Assembly (NCBI GenBank): GCA_905250125.1
Contig: CAJNOL010000218.1
Span: forward strand, 124,001-188,000
Direction of reading: 5' to 3'
Length of the DNA stretch: 64,000 nt
Origin: Rotaria sordida
Taxonomy: Eukaryota > Rotifera > Eurotatoria > Philodinida > Philodinidae
Positions 9,612-24,945 of this stretch are shown piece after piece. The position numbers and the translations under genes were made by a program. The first letter of the stretch is position 1, and each line of letters starts with the position of its first letter. The notes below the pieces were generated by a model that made no database searches, was not told the origin of the DNA, and worked only from the letters and a program-made list of their open reading frames with translations.

Positions 9612-12600
9612 TCAGTTTCCTGTATAGTAACCAGTCGACCTGGAGCGGTGCATCTCTAACTCAAAGAAAGAGACCATCTATTGATCAAATATAGAAATTT
9701 ATAAATCATTAAGAGCTTTTTTAAAATGATTAATTGATAAACCGATTTGTAAAAAGATTTCAAATTGAAGAATAAAAAGATTTTTTTCTTTAAGAGTGAC
9801 TCCTGTTATGACACGATTAATTCTGTTCAATTAGATATGCCAATACTTTGTTTACATCATCAAGCATTTCTTAACTTGTTGTTGTTGTTTTAGAAATATC
9901 TTTTTAAACATCCTAAGATGTTGACAAGGAGATCTTGAGTATAATTTAAAAATTTCTTTCTATAGATAAACTTGATCAATTATCTTTCTATATTATTAAG
10001 TTGTTATTTATATCGAATGGTTGTTAAACAAAAAACTGACTATCATCACATTTAATGTGTTTTTGTTTTAGCCTTTATATAAAAGTTTCTCGCTTAAATA
10101 TCTTTGTATATAAAATATATAAAAAGAATATTGAAGTTGAGATAATATATTTTGATATGTGTAATAACATTCCGTTCTTTTAGTACTAATAGATAAAATG
10201 TCTCGTCACATGTTGGTACGATAAGAGTTTTCTAAACAAACTTTTTCTTTCTTCTCAATATAATTATTTGTGTTTTTCTTCATTTATTATTCTCGTTAAA
10301 ACAAAATCAATTTGTTTTTAAATTAATTTTCATCTTATAAAAGTAAACTTTATAATATATTTATAAATTATTCAATTGAATGAGACAATTCAATAATTAA
10401 ATGTTTTCTTCGATTGATAACGATCTAATAACAAAACCAATTAGACTTCTATGATAACTTTAAGTTAGCGAAAAATTTTTTCATGGATGTATGAAGAGCA
10501 CACGATTACCTACCAACTTCTATGTATCATTCAGATAATTTATTGTCTAATAAATTATCAACTTGTTTGTATAATCATGTTCAGAATCCAGTAATTAACA
10601 TCAAAGAATAAAACACAATAGAAATTAATAAGAAAATTACTAATTTTGTCTAACAATCATTTTCCATTTATAATAAAATCAATTTCGAAAATTGCGAACC
10701 TTTACTTGATGTGTTTCAACAAAAGTTAATTTTGATGTTGTTACAATCCTACATGATTAAGATGATCAATCTGCATTATTGATCATCCATCAATAATTTA
10801 ACATACCAACAAACTTTGAAGATTGTCCGTATCAATCAGAAGATCAACTCGAGCTCGTCAAAACTATATATTCTTCACATATGAAAAAAATAACTAATCA
10901 AATAGAGAGAAAATTCTCTTTTTATTGCGGATTTTATACTCGAGTGAGGACATCGAGTAATTACTTGTGAGTTAATGATCATAGATGAAGATATAAAGGT
11001 TTAATAAATCCAATGATTTATTAATAACATTCTACGATAATGAATAAAAGATCTTTACCAAAAAGAATATTTGAAAATAATTAAAATAAAATCAATCAAT
11101 AAAATAAATATTTTGAATTTTATTGAGTTTTTTTCTCGGTTACACTGACGAACTTTAATTAAAAAGAGAAATTTACAAGATAAACAAACGAACAAAAAAA
11201 CAAAAAAAAGAAATCCATTCACCAAACTGACAAATTTTTAAAAAAATCGAGTGCGCACATGATTAAGACACAATTACTTCCACCGATCGAATTTCATAGA
11301 TTTAAGAATAAAATATAACTTATAAAAAAGTACTGATTTATTTACATATATATAGACCGTTTTTTTCAAAAACTGTATACACATTAAATAACAAGATTAA
11401 ATCCGTTTTCTTTTTTTTTTTTCGTTTTGTTTTGTAATAGATAAAATATACAAGTACAACTTAGTTGCGGAGTTAATTATAAGAAAAAACGAAAAAACAT
11501 CATTTATAAGCATTAAATCCGTAACATTCATGGCTAAATACACACACACACACACACACATACACATACAAAGATCACATCAGATTTTGTCAAAAAACAA
11601 ATCGGATGAGATTCACATGCACCATTCGACATCGATTAACGGATCTTTTAAGTTGTGCGCAGCAAAAAAGAAACAAATAGAAGGGAGGGGATTAAAACCC
11701 TTGATTGTTTGTTAAAAGAAGAAATAAAAAAAAAAAGAAACTCATCTATATACAATTCATCGAATAGGGAAATTTGTTTAACATATTAAAAAAAAAAAGA
11801 CTCGGGTATCAGTATCAACAATTCAACCATTATGGAACACAGTTCTCGTTCGTTTATGTACATACCTCACCGAAACAAAAAACAAAAAAAAAACAAACGA
11901 CAAGAAATCTATATATAACAACACACCGGGTTTATATTGAATATAATATCGAGTCGAGAAATAAATATAAACAATTTAAAGAAAATAGGTTTTTCACCAG
12001 TATTGCACGAAAGACGAGATACAATAACATTTTTCTTTCGGAATTCAATCTCTTCTTTCAACATTTTACTGTATATTGACTACGGGCATATCCTGGTGTT
12101 CCTATATTCTCTTTTCGAGAGAGAGAGAGAGAGAGAAAAAAAAAGAGCCCGAACAAACAATTAAACGCGATCTGACATAAACCACTACTCATTAATAGAT
12201 TTATATTAATGGACCTTACTCATACATATATAGATATACAAACATTTGACAGACTAGGTTGTTACCATCACCTCACATTATATACAAGATTTTTAAAGAC
12301 AATATTACATTTTTACGCTCGGCGTCCGTAGTAAACCAGGTATTATTAAATGTTCTGCTTTCGCAATAAATTGTCTTTTAGTTCGGGATGAGAAGATAAG
12401 GGAATGTCAAGAAAAAATAATTATTAAACAAAAAAAAAAGAAAAAGAAAGATTTTTCAATAAATAATTCCAGTCAGTAGATAAAATAAATATATCATCTG
12501 ACTGGTATGGCTAAAGATCCGTATCGGTATATCCATAGAGATATTTAAAAGACACGCACCCTTTTTTTTTCTATTATATATGATTGTAGATGATTGCTTG

Positions 12601-12637
12601 AAGCTATTATATTGATAATTATATATTAACAATTGAT
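9612..12637. other. Intergenic DNA and 3' flank of RUNX gene
   Basis: AT-rich DNA without a recognisable gene. Simple repeats occur: an (AC)n tract near 11540-11563, A-rich runs near 11180-11210 and 11880-11900, and an (AG)n tract near 12117-12136. The segment nearest 12637 is probably the 3' untranslated region of the RUNX gene. I looked for a further exon coding a C-terminal WRPY motif and did not find one. Confidence 0.45.
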
Positions 12638-14065
<1,428 letters not shown>

Positions 14066-16503
14066 ATATTCGTATGTACAAGAGTCTTTATATTGAATGA
14101 TTGTTTATTTACAGAAGAATATACGAAAATAGTTCTTTGATATATATATAGGGTCTATGTCGACCTAAAATATATTTTAATATTCTTCAAAATTAATTGA
14201 ATTTTCTGTATCATTTAGCAAAAAAAAAACCGTGAAATATCATGTTCGCGATCTAAACTATGACGATAAGTAAAAAAAGAAAACACGAACAAATTTTTCA
14301 TATTACGTAATATGCATAAGTAATCGAAAGAAAGGAAGTTTGAAGCACATGACATAATAATGTCTGTCCTGTTTTGGCAGACAAGTTAAAAATAAGCGAA
14401 AGAGAAAAAGGCTGAAATGAATAAAAAAGTGTACTCTTACAGTCTTATCATTGTATATGTGTATCGGATGTTTTGCCCTCGTGATGATTAGAACTATGAC
14501 GCTATAACCATTCTACTACCGCGTGACGATGAATGAAATAGTTGGCTTCGCATCTCATGTGATCTGATGCTTCTCTTTTTCCCTTGTTACCCTTATTTTT
14601 TTTCCTTCATACTCGATCGCGTAGTTTCTTTCTTTTTCCGTTGAGAAAGTGTCACGTTCTTGTCAACAACCCTCTTCCATTTTTTTTTCTTTCTACGACG
14701 CTAAAAAAAGATGCGTTATGTTTCGTCTTTGTGGTCGAACAACTAATGTTGTTGTTGTTATTATTTATATATGTTGTTCTTGACAGCACTACAACATAAA
14801 AGTGCATCGACTATAGGTCATTTATTCTTCTTTCTTATTCATGTAGGAAAAAGTTTGGTGCATGTCTTTGTCATACTCTTCGAAAACAAAAAAAAGAAAA
14901 AGAAAAAGAAAGAATATTGACAAAATTCTATGGTTTTTTAAAAATATATTATATAATAAATATAGGGCTTTCTTTCCTTCTCTATTCATTTTGTTCTAAT
15001 AATCATCGTCATGTCATATTTTATTAGTGATAAAATAAAGAATAAATAAATCTGACGTCATGAAATTGTCTATTACGCAAATCTGAAGGCGTTTGTTTAT
15101 GGTAACTAAAGTAACTGAAGAAAAAAGACGCAATTATTTGTCATTAACTGAATAGACAAATTCTAGAATTAGATCAGGAATCTAGATTTTTCCAACGTAA
15201 TAAAGGTATTAAAAAAATGATAAGAATGTGTTAAGGTATGAAAAGAAAAACCACTATTATCATCGCTATATCATCACGAGTGTCGGCCGATCTTTTTTTT
15301 CGTCTTTTTTTTTTCTTCTGGGTCTAAGTACATTTGGCATCATAATCGAGACTAGTGGATTGTGTATTTCAAGAAGAATAAAATAATCAAACGACACCAG
15401 AGAAAGCACTGAAGATATATCGGAAACATTGATGTTTTTGTGGTAAGATCTCGAAAGAGAGAAATAAATGAAATAACAACATGATTAATTTCAATGAAGT
15501 CTATTAGACTTTGTTATTAATAAGATATTCATATATGTAGAAATTACATAAATGATTGTAAAATTTTAAAAAAATCAATTGGTTAAAGTGGCTTTTGAGG
15601 TCCAATATAAAGGTGAAAGTCATTTATAACTGAAAGATAAAAAATAGTGAAGTCAAGAATATGAAAGTGAAAAGAATGAGTCAAAGATAAGAAAACTAAA
15701 CATATTCAAACTAAAGATAAACTATAAATATCTTTAAATATAATAAATAAATTTAACTTTAAAAGATTTTTCATATATTTTATTTAATCACACTTGTAAT
15801 TCATAGAATTGAATCAATTCTAATTAATCTTCTCAAGTTACATTGAAATATCTAAACGTTAATTTTCTCTTTTTACTCATATCTATAGTAAATAAATGAA
15901 ATGAAACGATTATTTTCTTTTTTATGATCAGATTATTTTTTTTTGTCTCTACCAAACACACACATTTATGACCGGAACAATATAATTATCATTGAAAGAT
16001 CAACAGGTACAACTTATTCTCATTGGAAAGAAAAAAAAGAAGTTTTCAATAAATTCGATTTCTATTAATTAGATAAGTACAGATCACACTTATCTACAAA
16101 TCATATTTAAAACTTCTACAAGAATGAATTGATTTCTATATGTTTTTCTGGAATAGTGAAATTCTTTTTGATCGATCAAATCTTAATTAAAAAAATGATG
16201 AATAGTTGTCATTAAAATAGATAAAAATAAAAACTTGCTAGAACTTGAAATTCACCTGTCTAAATAAGATTTTTTATCTAAAAGAAATAAAATAATCTTA
16301 TTTCAATTTAACTTATATCGAATAATTATTTTTCTATACGATTACATGTTAAAACAAAGTCATTTAAATATTCATTAGTTTTTTTTTTTTGTACTTTAGT
16401 TAAATTAATAATATAACAAAACATCCCCCAGACATACACACTGTATCTACAAAACATTAACCCTGAGTTTCATGTCATCATGAAACAATATAAAATAATA
16501 GAT
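14066..16503. other. Intergenic DNA upstream of RUNX
   Basis: AT-rich, with pyrimidine-rich runs near 14570-14720 and 15285-15320. A short stretch near 14470-14545 resembles broken tRNA A- and B-box motifs on the minus strand but does not fold as a tRNA. It likely includes the RUNX promoter. No gene seen. Confidence 0.4.
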
Positions 16504-18273
16504 TCATGGAAAAATAGCCAATTTTGTTTTCATATGTTGAATATCGATGGGTTGTTCCTGTTCTAATTGTATATTATCTAAATAAGTTAAAATATGTTGA
16601 ATAGTTTGTTGTTGCTGATAATCTCCATTAATAAATGGAATAAAAATTTCTTTATAAATTTGATTTGAATATAATTTATGTGTAACAAGTCGAATTTGTT
16701 GATCATTAAGCCATAAATCATCTTGAATATAATTTTGATCATAATCAATAATTGATATTGTTTCTGATTGATCATCATCAATATGATTTAATTCAATAAA
16801 ATATCTTATTGTTTCAATTGTATAATGTTCAAATGAAGAATTTATTAATAAATCATATAAAAGACGTTTTATTTTTGTTTGAGAAAATCCATGTATTGAT
16901 AACATATATAAATCAAGTAAACGTTGTAATTGATCAAAAGTTTTTTCATGTAGAATAATTGATTTAATTAAATAAATAATTATTTGTTTATCAATATTTT
17001 CTAATGGATATTCAATAGAATAATTATATTTTTTAAATAAATATGTTAAACGACGTATAACTAAACGTATATGATAACAATGTTCAGAGGATATTGAAAG
17101 ATATTTATCTTCATATTCAAAATCATCTATTTTAAGACCCAATAAAAGAATTGATAAATTTTGAATTATTGTATAAAGTGATATACGTGATGTCAATTTT
17201 GATGAATTTCTTGATGATGTTACTATAAATGGACCTTTATAAACATAGGATGTATTCAGAAAATTTTCATATAATGGATAAATAACGGGATTAGCATAAT
17301 TAGCAGTACTGATTGCATTATCAATCTATATCAATAAAAAAAAAAAACTAAAATAATTAGTCTTATTTATCAATGTAACACCTTGAGAAATTTCTTTTGA
17401 AATGAATCTTTCAGTCTAAAGCACTTCGAATATAATTCATTTAACATGTTTTATTTTATTTTAAGATAAGATTTTTCGATAATGGTATACTTTTTTTTTT
17501 TAATCGAAACTGATTTTCTAAGACAGATTACATTGAATGTCAGTGATACTTTGAAAAAAAATGTAAAATAAATGTCCTTACTGTTGAAACTAAATATTGT
17601 CTTGTAATGATATGTCCATATGTCATTAAATGATATATACGTAATAATTCAGCAATTCTATCAATAATTTTACTTGAAAAATCGTTGATATCATTTAATA
17701 GTAAATAAAAAAGATTATTTAATTGAAATGTAGGAACTGTTGATGATGAAAATGATAAAACAAATTGAATAATTGTATTAAGTTTTCCAGTATTTAATAT
17801 AATTTTATTTGTTGAACGTTGATATTTTTCTAATTCTTTACTTATATTTATTATTGAATCAACATTATATGTTGAAAAATGTGTTAATTCAACATTATTT
17901 AAAACAAGATAAAATAAACGTTCAATAAAAACACGTTCTTTTTCTTGATGATATTGACTAAACATAAAAAAAAATGTTTTATTTTTGTTGAAATAAAATT
18001 TTTTTTTATATTAAAATAAAACCTAAAACTACGAATATTAACCGGTTGTGTACGAATAAATAATTGAAATAATTGAATTTTTGATTGTAAGAACATTAGA
18101 ATATTTTCTTCATCGTCTGAATCATCATCATCTTTATCATATGAAAGACATTTTGTATTTATTAGAAAATTTTTATAAGCATTTTCTATTTGTTTTTTTT
18201 CTTGTGAACGAAAAAAATCATTGTCAATTTCATGGATTATAGATGATTCCCATAATGATGTTGATAATGCCAT
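16504..18273 (-). CDS. Unrecognised helical protein, 496 residues
   Basis: I do not recognise this protein. Four exons join in frame on the minus strand: 18273-18023, 17957-17582, 17423-17382 (14 codons, the least certain) and 17325-16504, totalling 497 codons with stop. The start MALSTSLWESS is the first ATG after an upstream stop. An acidic run (DKDDDDSDDEEN) lies near residue 50. Most of the rest is alternating Ile/Leu/Phe and charged residues, as in an all-helical HEAT- or scaffold-type fold, for example [16 protein letters not shown] and IRLVIRRLTYLFKKYN. There is no signal peptide, membrane segment or catalytic motif. It is tail-to-tail with nothing; the next gene upstream starts over 6 kb away. 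Smooth frames across all introns suggest a working gene. Confidence 0.7.
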
Positions 18274-18508
18274 AGAATTTTATCTGAAGTCAGAATAAGA
18301 ATCAAATTGCTTATATATTTAAGAACAATTTAAGAAAAAAAAAAATACACATGTTAAAATTCACGAATTTGTTTCCAAGAAAAAACAAAAAAAAAGCGAT
18401 TCACATAGCGAGTTAAAAAAAAAGCCAAGCAACAGCAATGAAAAGACAAGTAACAGATTTATATTTTAGCACTCGAATTATAATGGCATAACATGTAATG
18501 AATTAAAA
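18274..18508. promoter_or_regulatory. Compact spacer between two minus-strand genes
   Basis: Only about 235 bp separate the stop of the MPHOSPH9-like gene from the start of the unrecognised 496-residue gene. The region must hold the upstream gene's polyadenylation signals and the downstream gene's promoter. It is A-rich (several runs of 8 or more A). No motif can be assigned firmly. Confidence 0.3.
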
Positions 18509-21500
18509 TTAATATGTTGGTAAAATATTCATTTTTCGAAGTTCAAGTTTAACACTTGATATTTGTTGTTCAACACGTTGAATTTCTCGTTCAAGAACAT
18601 CAAGTAATTGTCTATCAGTTGTTGTTAATCCTCGAATTGGTATACGATTTATACGAGACTCTAAATCACGTTTTTTATTTAATAATTCATCAAATTTTGA
18701 TTCTAATTTTTCACTTTCTTTTATTTTATTATCACTAAAATCCTTTTCAAATAAAATAAATATATTTAATTAATTTTTTATTTTATTTATTCAAAATAAA
18801 ATATTTACTCGAACTGGCATTTGATCGATACTACGATGACCATTTGGTGACAATTTGTTCGAAGAGTAAAAAGGTCCTAAAAAATATTTTATAAGATAAT
18901 ATTAAATAAAATAATATATTCTTTTATTTTCATACTTGATGATTGAACATGAACGTGGGGAAAACAATCTTGTTCACTAACAAAATCACTTATGTTGTCT
19001 ACAGGTCGACGAGAATTACTATGACGAAATAGATCATCTGAACCTATATGAATGAAATAATCGGAATTAATAAAAAGATAAAAAATATAAGAATTTTAAC
19101 CGTCTGATGTATATGTTCCTGAGTCAATATTTTCATCTCTTGATTTTGTTATTGTTGCTGATGAATATTTTGATTGAATTAATGTAAAACGTCCATATTC
19201 TCTTGATGTTGGGATATTTAAAGACATTGCTGAATTATAATTGGTATCATGATTTATACTAATTTATCAAACAAATATATTTATTGAAAAGAAAAAAAAA
19301 ATCTAATACCGTTGATTATTATTTTCATTTGTTAATGTTTGTTGACGACATGTTTTATGTTGATTTTCTAATTGACGATAACTTTCTTCGAGACGAGCAA
19401 GACGTTCCTATAGAATTAATTAAATAATCAATATAAATATAATAAATAATAATTATTATTATTCTTAACTCTAGTAAGAATAAGATCACGTGTAACTTTT
19501 TGATATTCTTCTTGATAGAATAATGATTGTCTATCGAGATAAACATATTTTTCATTTTGTTGATCTTTTATCTATAAAATTCAAAATTTAATAAATAAAT
19601 AAAATAAAAAATAAAATCTTTATACATGACGTATTTCATTTAATTCTTGTTCGATTTCATTTAATTTTTTATGAGAATTTTTTATTTCAACATCTTTATT
19701 ATTTATTTGTCCACGTAATTCTTCTAATTGTCGTTTAAGAGAATTGTTTTCTTCATCACTTGTTTTCTAAATTAAAAAGAAAAAAAAAAAGATTCATTTA
19801 TAAATTTTGAAAAAAAAAACAAACTAATGATTGACGTAATTGTTTTATATGATCATGTAAACGAATATTTTCATTATTAATTCGTTCAATTGTTTCAATT
19901 GATTGACGAGTAGTACTACTATTTGGATGACTAAATTTCGATAAATAAATAAATAATTTATTTATTTAAATCTATAAATGATATACCCCATTCTTGATAT
20001 ATTTAATTGATTTTTAAGTTCATCAATTTCATGTTCATAATATAATTTTAAATCAGATACATGTTTTGCATGTTTGGTAGAAAGTTCATTTCTTAAACTA
20101 ATAATTAATATCAATTAAATAAATTTATATTTCAATTTAAATAAAAACAAGTTCATCCAACAAAATAAATTAATTCAATCAAATAAGTAACGCTAAACAA
20201 ATTATTTATGTACACCATTTCAAAAAGTGAAATGAGCACATTCTCGTTGGCTTTTTCTGTCAATTTCACCTTTCTCAACAGTGGAAGGTCCGATTTGTGA
20301 GACCTAATTAATAGAAACTGATCTTGGATTTAGATTCTACACCTTCGATTATTTTTGGTCAAGCTTTATGGAAATTATTAGTCAACAATAAATTAATCAA
20401 AACTGGCCTCGGATTCCGATTCCCCACCGTCGATTACCTTTGGTAAAGTTTTATGGAAAATAATCCCCTTTTGTTTTGACATTATTCTTGGACTAATCAG
20501 TGAAGTGCGGACACACAATCAAGCAAACAATTTATCCTTACTAGACTCTTCTCTATGAGAAAGAAAATAAAACAAAATTTTATTATCGGAATGGACATCA
20601 TTCTCTATGTTTATTTATTTATTTAAAATAAAAATTCTTTTTCTATGATCTATCAAATAAATATTTCTATACCTTACAATTAAATTATTTTATTATTTTA
20701 ACTGATTATAAATTCGAAATCATAACATTAAAAATCTATACTAAATTATCTCTTTGTTTTATATAAAATATGTCATTTTGACAAGAAATGTGCAGAATTT
20801 ATAGGAGAAGCATGGATCTTAAGGCTCCTTTGTTTTTTAACATTATCTAGATAATAGACTTTTTCTATAACCCTAGTCGACTTTCCCCAACGAAATCACC
20901 GGGGAGTCACCTGAAAAATGCGAAATCTGTGGAGAATCCCTGTCGTGAGTCCCGGGGGAGTTGCATATCTCAAGATCCCCATAAAACTCCCCGAGAAGTT
21001 CCTCTAAAATTTTCATGAATTTGAATTTTTCAGAGAATTTCAATAATGCCTTCTGCAGAGACCCTTATAATACTCATCAATTCCTTGGGAAGTTTCTGAA
21101 TTTTCTCTTAACTCCCTCAGGGACTCACGACAGGGATTCTTCCAGGATTCTTCTAGGAAGTCTCGACTAGGGAATTGAATTAATTTTCACCTCCTGTCTT
21201 CAGTGATGAGTTGTGGCTCTTATGATGTAAGACTACAATGATAAGTTGTTTTTTTTTTGTTAATGTTAAAACTGACTTGGAAATATCTTCTCTCGATTGT
21301 GATCGTGATATATTTGTTTGAATAGGTTGTTGTTGTGTATTTGATGTAAGTAAATGATTTGTTGGATAATTATGTTTATTAATTTGATCTACTAATGGTC
21401 GATATTGATTAGAATTTGAATAACTTCTATGGATTGTCTCATTTGAATCAATCGGTGGTGAACTATGTGTATCATGTTCATGAAATGATTGATTTGAAAT

Positions 21501-24500
21501 GTCTGATTTTGATTTTTGAACACTAAAAAAGAAAAAATTTTGAAATAAAAATGAAAAAAGGTAAAATGAACCTATTAGTTGATGATAAATATTGATCTAA
21601 ACGTCGTTTCATATTTTCTTCTAGATGAAACATATATTCTTCATATTGTTTTTGTTGTTTTTCTAAACGTTGTTTATGTTCTTGTTCAAGTTTTTCAAGC
21701 ATAGATAACCATATATCCTATAGAAAAAAAGAAAAGAAAAAAAAATGTTTTTTTGTTTTTTTATTTTTTTAATTAAAAAATGTTTACATGTGTTTTTGAT
21801 TGAATATAATCATCATGTTGAATATGATGAGATTTGTTTTTATATTGATTTGTTATATTATCTGTTTGTTGATTTGATAAACGTTGAAGTAAAATATCAG
21901 TTGCTGTTCTATATGGTTGATCTTTATGATTAAGAGCTTGTTTTAAATGATTATTTAAATCATCAAGATCTTCATCAATTGATTGATCGGATTGAGGTTT
22001 TAAATTATCTTTTATTTTTTCTTTTGATAAATTAAATTCATTTTCACTAACAGAATCTGTTTCTGATGAATCATCAAATTTTGTTTTAGATGAAAAATTT
22101 AAATTTTCTTTTATTTTATCTTGATTAGATAATAATTTTTCTTGTTTATTTGGTGTTCGATGATTTTCATCAATTATTTCTGATAAAATAACTCTTGCTG
22201 TTGGTGGTTGATTAAATCGATCTTTTCCATAGATTAAATTATTCCAATTAAAATCATTATCTGATTGTTGATCTTCAACTTCTCGACGATTATTTTCATT
22301 TCGATTTAAACGTGGAATTGATGATAAATTTTCCTCTTCATTATCATGACTATTTTCATTAGTCGAACGAACATTTTTATTTGATTTTGGTAATGATTCT
22401 GAAACCTAAAATCATAGAAAAAAAGAAAAAAATATCAATTTTTCAATTTATATTATTATTCAATTTTAATAATCAAAGTCCTTTTTAAGTGAAGGTTAAT
22501 AGTTATAGAATTATTTATTTCAAGAATAATTTTCCTTTGTTTTCTTTTTTTAAAGTAAAATTGATATTTCCTATAAAGAGAGGTTATATGAGTATGCTAA
22601 TTCTTGAATTGATTTTATCCTATTTAAATATGTTTAATTGAGTCTATATCTCTTTTATATGCAAATCATAAAGAGATTTTAATCAGAGAAAATAACTTTA
22701 TCAAGGATTTTGTCAGTTGAATTTATTTTCTTTTCTATTGAGTATATTGATATATAATACTCAAATTAACTTTTAAATTAGCATTTATCTAAGACCAAAT
22801 TAATGAATTTAATAGACTAAAATAAGAAGAAAAGTTTAATAGAGAGATTTATCGAAAGATTAAAATAATAAATGCAAAGGAAATGAATGAAGAAATAATT
22901 GATAGAACTATAAAAACTCAATTATAGATCTATTGCCTTCTACAAATCAAATTTTTACCAATGTCAACTCATTCATCAATTCTCAGCTTCGCGACAAAAA
23001 AAAAAGAAAATATTATGTAAATATATATTTATTCATTTTTAATTTTTTACGGAAACACTTTTTTGTTTTGGTGTAGATATTATAAAATTCTATTGTTAAT
23101 ATGATTTACTTTGAAAATTCTTATCGATCATTATTCTGTCTATTAGATTTTATTTTAAGATGCAATGCTCTTACCAATGGCATCTTTTTTAAAACATAAC
23201 AACTGTTGAAAACATTTTTTTTACTATATTTTGGTTTCCCTCTTTAAAAACATAAATTGAGAGGCTTCGCTGTCAAGGATTTTGTATGTAAGGTTTGAAT
23301 AGTGATTCTCTCTGAATAAGTTAGAAAGATGAAAGAGATTTTCTAATGGACATGAGACATCTATATAATCATGATAATGATAAGTTATGACATATCATCA
23401 ATCATATTTTAGATAATTAGTTAAATTTATGACTAAAATCTATTTTATATAGACAAAAGCAAAACTTGTCAAAAATGATGATTATACTGATGTTGATGTT
23501 CGACTAAATAATCGTTTGACTAAATCGTTAATTAGTATTGAAAAGTAAAGATTAATCATATTTAATTAATGATAAAATATGTCTTTCTATAGAATAACTT
23601 TTTATTTCATATTCTATTTATCTTTAAGAAAATTTTCATCAATCATAAAAAATTCTCTGTTTTTTTATTATTTTGTCAATATTTGATAAGTGTTATCTTA
23701 TTTCAAAAAAAGAAAAATAAAATAACAATATCTGAAGGTAAATATTTTTTTCCTTGAATAAATTCATAATAAAAACGATACTATGTGAAAAATAAATATA
23801 ACTTCATTCTTTAATGTAAGATGAGAATTGAGAAAGTTGGATTTTATCGAATATCATCTTACTTGGTCTGACAGTTTTTCGTTAATCTATCAGATATAAA
23901 ATGTCTCTAATTTGAAAAAAACTCAATGGTTTATCTTTGATAAATCGAATATATTTGAATAGAATAAGGAAAAAGTGTAAACTAACCTCATTTTCATAAT
24001 CGTGAAGATCATAATTTTGTGTAGCCTGTTTACTGGTATCATCATCTTCTTCAAAAAAAATCTTTTTTTGTGGATCAATAATTATATATTCTTGATTATT
24101 CGGATCATAATCATATTTATTAGTTGGTAAATGCGATGCTTGTTGAATAATATTTGCTAAATTATTTAAATAATTTTCATCACTATTTTCTAAATTTTCA
24201 TTGTTTTTTGTTTGATTATTATCGATATTGACTGAAGATTTTTCATCAATTGATTGATGTGTTGATGAGAGATTTTCATCAGTTGAAACTTTATTTTCAT
24301 CATCTGGAAAATAATTGTTTGGATCATCAGATAAAAGATTTGTAACATCAAGCTAAAGAAAAGAAAAAAAATTCTAAATAAAATGATAATTTAATATGTA
24401 AAATACCATTCTAGTATGACTAAAATCAAGATGTTTTAATAATTCACTATATTTTGGTTGACTAATACGAAGATTATCTTTTTCTTCTATATCATCTTCA

Positions 24501-24945
24501 TTTTCTTCATTATTATCAACTTCATCATCAACTGTTTCTAAACAAAAATTTAACAAAAATAAAAAAAAAACTCTTCATGTTTCATTTAAAATTTTCATAA
24601 GACGAAAAAAAAATTGTTTTTGTTTTTTTAATAAAAGATGAAAGACAAGGTTGTCTATTGTACCTTCTATTTCGTGTTTTTGATTCTCATTTGTAAATTG
24701 GCTATTCGTTTTATTATGATTATCAAAATCGTCAGCAGCAACATCATCATCATCATCATCATCGTCATCATCATCGTCAAAAGCGAAATGTGGTGGTGGT
24801 CTTGTTGGAATAAATACAAATGGGACTAATAATTAATAAAAAAAAAAGCAAATGGTTAAATAATACAAATAAAGAATAACTTACAGTCTGCATGGACAAA
24901 AAAAGGACGTGATGATGTACCTTCATTGAGATTATCGTCAGCCAT
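18509..24945 (-). CDS. MPHOSPH9-like: MPHOSPH9-like coiled-coil centrosomal protein
   Basis: About 16 exons on the minus strand encode roughly 950 residues. The acidic N-terminus holds an 11-Asp run followed by long Asn/Asp/Glu/Ser-rich disorder. A coiled coil starts near WLSMLEKLEQEHKQRLEKQ and continues through LSTKHAKHVSDLKLYYEHE and NSLKRQLEELRGQIN. The C-terminal exon (KFDELLNKKRDLESRINRIP, then LDVLEREIQRVEQQISS, ending NILPTY) resembles the conserved end of M-phase phosphoprotein 9, a centriolar protein that limits cilium formation. The family call rests on the LKLYYEHE region and this C-terminus; the rest is low-complexity and uninformative. Two introns are long: 23996-22406, and 21276-20098, the latter holding a palindromic element. 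Others are 50-80 bp. The start MADDNLNEGTS is the first ATG upstream of the acidic exon. Another centrosomal coiled-coil protein remains possible. Confidence 0.65.
20280..20475. repeat. Two diverged direct repeat units inside an intron
   Basis: Two similar units lie side by side: gaaactgatcttggattta...gattatttttggtcaagctttatgga and aaactggcctcggattccg...gattacctttggtaaagttttatgga. They resemble the internal part of the 9.1-9.6 kb element and a single copy near 34240-34300. They lie in the 1.18-kb intron of the MPHOSPH9-like gene. Confidence 0.5.
20870..21173. repeat. Palindromic MITE-like element in an intron
   Basis: Terminal ccctagtcga on the left is mirrored by tcgactaggg on the right. 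Inside, gaatccctgtcgtgagtccc (about 20935-20954) has a perfect 20-bp inverse copy gggactcacgacagggattc (about 21120-21139). The element has clearly higher G+C than its flanks and no open frame. It sits in the intron at 21276-20098 of the MPHOSPH9-like gene, so it is transcribed with that gene and should form a hairpin in the pre-mRNA. Confidence 0.75.

Noticed and set aside
14466..14545. tRNA-like A- and B-box motifs on the minus strand
   Set aside because: The spacing is too short for an anticodon arm, the T arm has no 5-bp stem, and no acceptor stem pairs.
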